A stretch of DNA of 5,793 nucleotides. Source: Victivallales bacterium. Its GTDB lineage: Bacteria; Verrucomicrobiota; Lentisphaeria; Victivallales; JAUVCU01. The notes below the pieces were generated by a model, which did not search any database, was not told the origin of the DNA, and saw nothing but the letters and a program-made list of their open reading frames with translations. Below are positions 1 to 5,793 of this stretch, one piece after another. The stretch's first letter is position 1; each line of letters starts with the position of its first letter. Both the position numbers and the translations under genes were made by a program. The stretch covers positions 1-5,793 of the forward strand of contig JAOZMT010000161.1 of NCBI GenBank assembly GCA_029934175.1, written 5' to 3'.

Positions 1-6
1 TAATTT

Positions 7-70
7 CTAGTCCAAAGTGTAAAGTAGTTTTATGCATAATATGAAACTAGCCAAAGTATAATCTGAAACT
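7..70. repeat. Short imperfect direct repeats downstream of the fusion gene
   Basis: Two pairs of short repeats lie in the 91 bases after the fusion gene's stop. CTAGTCCAAAGT (7-18) recurs as CTAGCCAAAGT (47-57) with one base deleted. ATAATATGAAACT (36-48) recurs as ATAATCTGAAACT (58-70) with one mismatch. In each copy the first element precedes the second, so this may be a decayed tandem duplication with an insertion of about 18 bases in the first copy. No function is apparent, and chance similarity in AT-rich DNA is possible. Confidence 0.35.
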
Positions 71-91
71 TTGCGATCTATGCAAATAAAT

Positions 92-2665
92 TTATTTTTC
101 TAATCTGATTTGCAATTCCATTTCATACATATCTAAATCCTTAATTGCGATTTGTGCAACACCTGTTTCCATTGCGGCTTGTGCAACATATTTTGCAACC
201 CTTGGAACTACTCGTGGATCAAATGGCTTTGGGATTACAAATGAATCTTTTAATGGATTTTTACCATCAAACATCCCATTATCTGCATCTTCTGGGTATG
301 CATCCGCAAGAATATCATAAGTTTTACTATCAATAGGTTCTCTAACAAGTTCAGCAAGAGCCTTAGCTGCTGCAATTTTCATTTCTTCATTAATATTTGA
401 TGCTCTGACATCTAAAGCCCCTCTAAATATACCAGGGAACCCCAAAACATTATTCACTTGATTTGGAAAGTCAGTTCGTCCAGTTCCAACAATTTTTGCA
501 CCAGCAGCAAGAGCCACATCAGGGAATATTTCAGGTGTAGGATTTGCCATTGCAAATATAACAGGATCAGTATTCATTGAACGAACCATATCAGCAGTAA
601 CAGCTCCAGCAACAGATAATCCGAGGAAAATATCAGCCCCAACCATCGCATCTGCTAATGATCTAGCATCTGTGTCTGCAACAAACTTTGCTTTTTCTGG
701 GGTTAAAGATCCTTCTCTTCCTTTATAAATAACACCTTTAGAATCACACATTAAAAAGTTTTCTCGTTTTGCACCAGCCGAAATATAAAACTCGGAACAA
801 GCTATACCTGCCGCACCAGCTCCATTAACAACAATTTTACAGTCTGATAATTTTTTCTTAGTCATTTTAAGAGCATTTTGAATTCCAGCTAATGATATTA
901 TAGCCGTCCCATGTTGGTCATCATGAAAAACAGGAATTGCCATAGTTTTTTTCAAAGTTTGTTCAACTTCAAAACAAGCAGGTGCTCCAATATCTTCTAG
1001 ATTTATACCACCAAATGAAGGTTCTAATCGTTTAACTGTTTCAATAATAGCTTTCGGATCAGATTTACCATTCTCAAGTGATACATCACCTAAACAAATA
1101 GGAACAGTATCAATATCAGCAAAACTCTTAAATAAAACAGCTTTACCTTCCATAACAGGCATTCCAGCTTCTGGACCTATATTTCCTAAGCCTAAAACTG
1201 CACTACCATCACTAACAACAGCTATAAAGTTACTTCGTGCTGTATATTTCCAAACATTTTCTATATTGTCTTTAATTTCAAGGCAAGGCTTAGCAACTCC
1301 AGGAGAATATGCCAATGAAAGCTCTTCTTGATTATTGCAAGTCTTTGTTAAATCAATAGCAATCTTCCCTGGAGTAGGTTGACTATGATATCTTAAACTA
1401 GCCAAATCTAATTCTTCTTTATTTAACTTTCTTTTTACATTAGAATATTCTTCTTTTGTAAAGTCATTGGAGTCTATTTTATCAAAATATTCTAAATTTT
1501 CAGTTAATTCAGCTAAAGATATTCTTTTTTTAGGATTCTTATTGAGCATTCTATTAATCATTTTAGAAAATGGTTTTGATACATAAGAATGAACTTTGTG
1601 TAAGACTGGAGGAGCCGTATCAATATGCTCATGAACAATATGCATTGAAGATCCGTTAAAAGGATACTCGCCTGTAATTGCGTAAAATAAAGTTATACCA
1701 AGAGAATAAATATCACATTCAATATTTAATTCTTCATCACGAATATATTCAGGAGACATAAAATGTGGAGTCCCTTGCATCTCATCATAGTTTGATAAAG
1801 TATGTTGATGTTGATCTTTCGCTAATCCAAAATCAACTAGAATAACTCGTCCATTTTTTGTTATTAATATATTATCAGGTTTGATATCACGATGTATAAT
1901 TCGTCGCATAGACATATATGAAAGAGCCGATACAATTTTTTTCCCAACAAAGCTTGCAAATTCTTCAGAAACAGGTTGATTTTCAATCATATCATTGAAA
2001 GATTCGCCATCAATAAATTCTGTAACAATATAATATTTGTCACCAAATGAACCAAAATCAATTAAAGTTACAATATTTGGATGGTCTAAAAGAGATAAAC
2101 CATAAGCTTCTCTTAAAAATTGCGATATGTGCTTTTGGTGAATATTAGCTGAATCTAAAACTTTTAATGCAACAAGCTGTTTCGTTGTAGAATCTTCCGC
2201 TAAATAAACAATACTAAACCCACCTTTACCTAATGTTTTGATTATTTTATATTTCCCAGCAAACATAGTATTAGATGACATTTTACCCATTGCTGCATTT
2301 TTTTTACTCATTAACAAAGATACCTTTGATAAAACCTCACTCCTTCTAATAGGTTTTAAAATATATTCATCGGCTCCACTTGTAAGACCTTCTACAATAT
2401 CATCTTCATTATCTTTTGCAGATATTATTGCAATTGGTAATTTAAATGCATCTTTTCTTTTTCTTAATTCAATACAAGCATCTATTCCTGATAAAACAGG
2501 CATCTCAACATCAAGTAAAACGATGTCAGGTTTTACTTCTGTGAAGTTATCTAATATTTCTTGACCATTTTCAAAAGCAGCAACTTCATATCCTTTTGAT
2601 TCTAATATTTTTGATAATAATTTTCTTGTAGTAGAGTTATCATCTGCTATCATTATTTTTGTCAT
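92..2665 (-). CDS. Three-domain fusion: response-regulator receiver + Ser/Thr protein kinase + malic enzyme
   Basis: This is a predicted cytosolic protein of 857 residues with no signal peptide or membrane segment. Residues 1-118 form a receiver domain: acidic pair D8/D9, phospho-acceptor D52 (in LLDVEMP), S82 and K104 (in LKP). Residues 139-392 form a Hanks-type kinase: glycine loop GKGGFS at 146-151, lysine K168, helix-C E186, HRDIKPDN at 258-265, DFG at 278-280, GTPHFMSPE at 298-306 and R381. From about 415 to the end lies a malic enzyme (malate to pyruvate + CO2 + NAD(P)H): Y426 in YHSQPTPGKI, K508, metal ligands E557/D558 and D582/D583, dinucleotide motif GAGAAG at 615-620, NPTPE at 708-712 and NQVNN at 735-739. 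It lacks the phosphotransacetylase-like tail of long MaeB enzymes. The start is supported by AAAGG eight bases upstream. No Met lies between 373 and 502, so the enzyme cannot be made alone from an ATG. NAD versus NADP preference is not decided by the sequence. Regulation of the enzyme by the signalling parts is inference. Confidence 0.95.
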   Translation of the reverse strand: MTKIMIADDNSTTRKLLSKILESKGYEVAAFENGQEILDNFTEVKPDIVLLDVEMPVLSGIDACIELRKRKDAFKLPIAIISAKDNEDDIVEGLTSGADEYILKPIRRSEVLSKVSLLMSKKNAAMGKMSSNTMFAGKYKIIKTLGKGGFSIVYLAEDSTTKQLVALKVLDSANIHQKHISQFLREAYGLSLLDHPNIVTLIDFGSFGDKYYIVTEFIDGESFNDMIENQPVSEEFASFVGKKIVSALSYMSMRRIIHRDIKPDNILITKNGRVILVDFGLAKDQHQHTLSNYDEMQGTPHFMSPEYIRDEELNIECDIYSLGITLFYAITGEYPFNGSSMHIVHEHIDTAPPVLHKVHSYVSKPFSKMINRMLNKNPKKRISLAELTENLEYFDKIDSNDFTKEEYSNVKRKLNKEELDLASLRYHSQPTPGKIAIDLTKTCNNQEELSLAYSPGVAKPCLEIKDNIENVWKYTARSNFIAVVSDGSAVLGLGNIGPEAGMPVMEGKAVLFKSFADIDTVPICLGDVSLENGKSDPKAIIETVKRLEPSFGGINLEDIGAPACFEVEQTLKKTMAIPVFHDDQHGTAIISLAGIQNALKMTKKKLSDCKIVVNGAGAAGIACSEFYISAGAKRENFLMCDSKGVIYKGREGSLTPEKAKFVADTDARSLADAMVGADIFLGLSVAGAVTADMVRSMNTDPVIFAMANPTPEIFPDVALAAGAKIVGTGRTDFPNQVNNVLGFPGIFRGALDVRASNINEEMKIAAAKALAELVREPIDSKTYDILADAYPEDADNGMFDGKNPLKDSFVIPKPFDPRVVPRVAKYVAQAAMETGVAQIAIKDLDMYEMELQIRLEK

Positions 2666-2704
2666 AATTCATACCTTTTTTTATTTATAAATTTAGTTTA
2701 CTTT

Positions 2705-2732
2705 AATATAAGTCTTTTTAACTATATTTCAA
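2705..2732 (-). promoter_or_regulatory. Candidate sigma70-type promoter for the receiver-kinase-malic enzyme gene
   Basis: On the minus strand a TTGAAA -35 box (2727-2732) is followed after 16 bases by a TATATT -10 box (2705-2710). Transcription would start near 2698 and leave a leader of about 33 bases that contains the AAAGG ribosome binding site at 2674-2678. A perfect TTGACA lies further upstream (2751-2756, minus strand) but has no -10 box at a usable distance. In DNA this AT-rich, such matches can arise by chance. Confidence 0.4.
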
Positions 2733-2811
2733 ATAAAAAGTATTATAAAATGTCAAAAATCTAAATCCTTGAGTGTGAGATAAAATAAATCAAATATAAT
2801 CTTCTTATATT

Positions 2812-2839
2812 TTGATTTTTTTTAATGAAATGTTATATT
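2812..2839 (+). promoter_or_regulatory. guaA: Candidate sigma70-type promoter for guaA and the downstream sugar transferase
   Basis: TTGATT (2812-2817) and TATATT (2834-2839) are separated by 16 bases. The predicted start near 2846 gives a leader of about 35 bases, with AAGGA at 2869-2873 seven bases before the guaA ATG. A second possible -10 box, a perfect TATAAT at 2795-2800, has only TTGAGT at 2769-2774 as partner, with a too-long 20-base spacer. I see no purine riboswitch or attenuator hairpin between promoter and gene. The call rests on motif match and position only. Confidence 0.4.
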
Positions 2840-2880
2840 ATTAATTAAATAAACTTGTAACAAAACAAAAGGAATAAAAA

Positions 2881-4440
2881 ATGTCAAAAAATAATGAAAC
2901 TATAATCGTCTTAGACTTTGGTTCACAAGTAACACAACTTATAGCACGCAGAATTCGTGAAATAAATATTTATTGCGAAATTCTTCCATATACAACTCCT
3001 GTAGAAGAATTGAGGAAAATAAATCTTAAAGGAATTATACTTAGTGGCGGTCCTGCTTCTGTTCATTTGGATAATGCTCCTATTGTTGATAAAGCATTAT
3101 ACGATTTGAAAGTTCCTATTTTAGGAATTTGTTATGGTCTTCAAGTTACAGCATTCTTAAATAATGGAATTGTTGAACCTTCTAATGAAAGAGAATTTGG
3201 ACGCACTGAAATAAAATGCGATAATTCTTCTGATTTATTCTATGATTTACCGAAAGAACAAACTGTTTGGATGTCTCATGGAGACCGTATTAAAGATATT
3301 CCAAATGTCGAAATTATTGCTGAAAGTGAAAACTGTCACTATGCAGGAATAAAAATCCCACAGCTAAATTTTTATGGTGTTCAATTTCATCCAGAAGTTG
3401 TTCATACTGAATATGGCGAAGCAATTTTAAAGAATTTTGCAATGCGTATTTGTGACTGTTCTGGGAATTGGTCTATGGGTGATTTTATATCTGAGGAAAT
3501 CGCTCGCATTCAGGAAGAAGTTGGTGATGAAAGAGTTCTATTAGGACTTTCAGGGGGGGTTGATTCTAGTGTGGCAGCAGTATTAATTCATAAAGCTATT
3601 GGAGATAACTTAACTTGTGTTTTTGTTGATAATGGTTTATTACGCAAAGATGAAGCACAGTCTGTTCAAGATATGTATAAAGAACATATTGGGAATGCAG
3701 AACTTATTTTTGTAGATGCAAAAGAAAGATTTTTAAATAAATTAAAAGGAATAACAGACCCTGAAAGAAAAAGAAAAATTATAGGATATGAATTTATTGA
3801 AGTATTTAGAGACGAAGCAGAAAAAATTAAACAAAATCGTGGAGATGTGAAATTTTTAGGACAAGGAACTCTATATCCTGATGTAATTGAGTCTAAAAGT
3901 GTTCATGGTGGACCTGCAAGCGTTATAAAAAGTCACCATAATGTTGGTGGATTGCCTGATGACCTAGAATTAAGTTTACTTGAACCATTCAAATTTTTAT
4001 TTAAGGATGAAGTTCGTAAAATTGGGACTTGTTTAGGAATGGATGATGCTTTAGTTTGGAGACAACCTTTTCCTGGTCCAGGTTTAGGAATTAGAATCTT
4101 GGAAGATATAACAGTTGATAAAATAGAGACACTGCAAGAGGCTGATGCAATTGTTCGTTTTGAATTAGAAGCTGCAGGGCTTAATAAAACTATTTGGCAA
4201 TATTTTGCTGTTTTATTGCCAGTGAAGACAGTTGGAGTAATGGGAGATGAACGAACTTATGAAAATGTTTGTGCGATACGAGCAATAACTGCAACAGATG
4301 GCATGACTGGAGACTGGGCGCACATTCCTTATGATATTTTAGGAAAGATGAGTAGTCGCATAATAAATGAAGTTCATGGAATAAATAGAGTTGTTTATGA
4401 TATTACATCAAAACCTCCAGGAACAATTGAGTGGGAATAA
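2881..4440 (+). CDS. guaA: GMP synthase (glutamine-hydrolysing)
   Basis: GuaA makes GMP from XMP, ATP and glutamine, the last step of guanine nucleotide synthesis in the cytosol. The 519-residue length is normal for the family. The N-terminal class I glutamine amidotransferase domain (about 8-190) has the GGP oxyanion segment at 56-58, nucleophile C84 in GICYG, and H170/E172 in QFHPE, completing the triad. The ATP pyrophosphatase domain follows, with its P-loop SGGVDSS at 224-230, and the C-terminal dimerisation domain contains the conserved RQPFPGPGLGIRI segment (394-406) and ends in the typical GTIEWE. The start codon follows AAGGA at seven bases spacing, and the N-terminus (ETIIVLDFGSQ) aligns well with the family. 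The P-loop glycines are encoded by a run of seven G. The next gene begins eight bases after the stop, suggesting co-transcription. It is divergent from the fusion gene. Confidence 0.98.
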   Translation: MSKNNETIIVLDFGSQVTQLIARRIREINIYCEILPYTTPVEELRKINLKGIILSGGPASVHLDNAPIVDKALYDLKVPILGICYGLQVTAFLNNGIVEPSNEREFGRTEIKCDNSSDLFYDLPKEQTVWMSHGDRIKDIPNVEIIAESENCHYAGIKIPQLNFYGVQFHPEVVHTEYGEAILKNFAMRICDCSGNWSMGDFISEEIARIQEEVGDERVLLGLSGGVDSSVAAVLIHKAIGDNLTCVFVDNGLLRKDEAQSVQDMYKEHIGNAELIFVDAKERFLNKLKGITDPERKRKIIGYEFIEVFRDEAEKIKQNRGDVKFLGQGTLYPDVIESKSVHGGPASVIKSHHNVGGLPDDLELSLLEPFKFLFKDEVRKIGTCLGMDDALVWRQPFPGPGLGIRILEDITVDKIETLQEADAIVRFELEAAGLNKTIWQYFAVLLPVKTVGVMGDERTYENVCAIRAITATDGMTGDWAHIPYDILGKMSSRIINEVHGINRVVYDITSKPPGTIEWE

Positions 4441-4448
4441 TTAATTAA

Positions 4449-5789
4449 ATGAAACAGCAATTACTTTTTGTATTAGATATTTTTTGTATATATGTAAGTA
4501 TAAAGTTGGCAGCAATTATCACTATGCCGACAAATGTTACTATCTTTTCATATTTTACAGGACCTGCAATATTTACAATATGTGCAACAATAGCTCTTTT
4601 TTATATTTTCAATCTATATGATTTACAAAGATTGAAGATTAAAGGCGAGACTATTATTAGAGTTTTTGTTGGTATTTTAATTGCAAATATATCTGTTGCT
4701 GCACTGTTTTTTATCTTAGGACATTGGCAATTTTCTCCTAAGTTACTTTTATATCAAGGTATATTTTCATTAATTTTTCTATCTTCTAGTAGATTTATTG
4801 GAGGGATTATTTTCTCAAAAATATACCGAGATGATGTCCTTGTGATTGGTGCAGGAGAATCAGGGCGTTTAATTGCAAAAATATTAGGGTCTAAAGTTAA
4901 AGGTTTTATAGATGATGACAGAGGGAAATGGACTAAGGGAACAGAAGAAAAACCATTTATAACTGGTCCAGTTTTAAAATTGCAAGAAATATTAAAAGAA
5001 AATGGAATAAAAAAGGTTATTTTAGCAGTTACCTACAATCGCTCTAAAGAATTAATGGATGTTTTATTGCGAGCAAGAATAAGTGGAATATCTATTATAG
5101 AAATGGCAGATGAGTATGAGCGACAAGAAAAAAAAGTTCCAGTTCATCATATTCAAGATCGTTGGATTTTATTGGAGCAAGGTTTTCAAATTTATAATCA
5201 TGAGCTTGTAGGTAAAGTGAAAAGAATATTAGATATTATACTATCTTTTATTGCTTTAATTTGTTCTACTCCAATAATGCTAATCGCTGCAATTTTAATA
5301 AAATTAGAAAGCAAAGGACCAGCATTCTTTTCACAAAAAAGAGTGGGGTTAAATGATCAAGAATTCACTATTTATAAATTAAGATCTATGTGTAATGATG
5401 CAGAAAAAAATGGTGCAGTTTGGGCTAAGAAAAATGATGCTAGAGTTACAAGTTTAGGAAAGTTCATTAGAAAGGTTAGAATAGATGAATTACCACAATT
5501 TTGGAATATTTTGATGGGGGATATGAGTTTAATAGGACCAAGACCTGAAAGAATGGTTTTTGTCAAAGAATTAGAAGAGGAAATCCCATATTATTATATT
5601 CGCCATACTATAAAACCAGGACTAACAGGTTGGGCACAAATTAATTATCCTTATGGCGCAACTAAAGAAGATGCACTTCATAAGTTAGAATATGAATTAT
5701 ATTACATAAAAAATATGTCTATATTTTTTGATATAAAAATAATGTTAAAAACAGCAGGCGTTATGTTATTTGGACAAGGATCTAGATAA
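4449..5789 (+). CDS. Membrane polyprenyl-phosphate sugar-1-phosphate transferase (exopolysaccharide initiation)
   Basis: This enzyme family transfers a sugar-1-phosphate from a nucleotide sugar to undecaprenyl phosphate on the inner membrane, starting assembly of a polysaccharide repeat unit. The 446-residue protein has four hydrophobic segments near residues 5-25, 34-54, 68-90 and 98-118, then a Rossmann-like region opening with VLVIGAGESGR (130-140). The catalytic bacterial sugar transferase domain runs from about 255: a membrane helix preceded by KRILD (258-262), TIYKLRSM (307-314), the catalytic D346/E347 pair in RIDELPQFWN, SLIGPRPE (360-367) and KPGLTGWAQI (389-398). The segment KVPVHHIQDRWILLEQGF (229-246) and the tail ending LFGQGSR resemble, from memory, the EpsB-like subgroup tied to PEP-CTERM/exosortase systems. 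That subgroup is a tentative assignment, and the sugar is unknown. The start is eight bases after guaA with only a weak GGGA upstream, so translation may be coupled. The C-terminus is complete. Neighbouring polysaccharide genes would be expected beyond the window. Confidence 0.93.
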   Translation: MKQQLLFVLDIFCIYVSIKLAAIITMPTNVTIFSYFTGPAIFTICATIALFYIFNLYDLQRLKIKGETIIRVFVGILIANISVAALFFILGHWQFSPKLLLYQGIFSLIFLSSSRFIGGIIFSKIYRDDVLVIGAGESGRLIAKILGSKVKGFIDDDRGKWTKGTEEKPFITGPVLKLQEILKENGIKKVILAVTYNRSKELMDVLLRARISGISIIEMADEYERQEKKVPVHHIQDRWILLEQGFQIYNHELVGKVKRILDIILSFIALICSTPIMLIAAILIKLESKGPAFFSQKRVGLNDQEFTIYKLRSMCNDAEKNGAVWAKKNDARVTSLGKFIRKVRIDELPQFWNILMGDMSLIGPRPERMVFVKELEEEIPYYYIRHTIKPGLTGWAQINYPYGATKEDALHKLEYELYYIKNMSIFFDIKIMLKTAGVMLFGQGSR

Positions 5790-5793
5790 AAAA

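Noticed and set aside
70..86. Inverted repeat TTTGC-7-GCAAA just after the fusion gene stop, considered as a terminator
   Set aside because: The stem is only five base pairs, mostly A-T, and no T-run follows on the minus strand, so it is not a credible intrinsic terminator.
145..336. 63-codon plus-strand open frame
   Set aside because: It lies entirely opposite the conserved C-terminal malic enzyme coding sequence and has no recognisable protein features.
2238..2564. 108-codon plus-strand open frame
   Set aside because: It is the antisense shadow of the receiver and early kinase coding sequence, whose motifs are unambiguous on the other strand.
2837..2850. ATTAATTAAAT shared by the guaA leader and the guaA-transferase junction (4440-4450)
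   Set aside because: A low-complexity A/T word expected by chance in DNA of this composition.
2740..2880. Possible purine riboswitch ahead of guaA
   Set aside because: No conserved purine-aptamer core or paired helices could be found, and the likely leader of about 35 bases is too short.
5372..5566. 64-codon minus-strand open frame
   Set aside because: It lies opposite the catalytic motifs of the sugar transferase and shows no independent coding evidence.

Overview
The window comes from an AT-rich bacterial genome (roughly one third G+C by hand-sampled lines) that uses the standard code: TGG encodes Trp and all three genes end in TAA. It holds three complete genes on two divergent transcription units. 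The organism cannot be named from this stretch. A guaA gene, proteobacterial-type malic enzyme sequence and an exopolysaccharide sugar transferase resembling the type found beside PEP-CTERM/exosortase systems suggest a low-GC Gram-negative bacterium, but this is inference.

Left side, minus strand (2665 down to 92): one uninterrupted 857-codon gene encodes a three-part soluble protein. It has an N-terminal two-component receiver domain, a Hanks-type serine/threonine protein kinase in the middle, and a complete malic enzyme at the C-terminus. The key catalytic residues of all three parts are visible. This is the outstanding feature of the window: it looks like a signalling relay built directly onto a central carbon enzyme that converts malate to pyruvate, CO2 and NAD(P)H.

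Middle (2666-2880): a 215-base divergent intergenic region with a plausible sigma70-type promoter facing each way. No riboswitch or small gene is visible in it.

Right side, plus strand (2881-5789): guaA (GMP synthase), then after only 8 bases a membrane polyprenyl-phosphate sugar-1-phosphate transferase that would start exopolysaccharide repeat-unit assembly. The pair looks like one operon. The window ends four bases after the second gene's stop codon, so its terminator and any further operon members are not visible.

The first 91 bases, downstream of the fusion gene, contain no gene and no convincing terminator, only short imperfect direct repeats.
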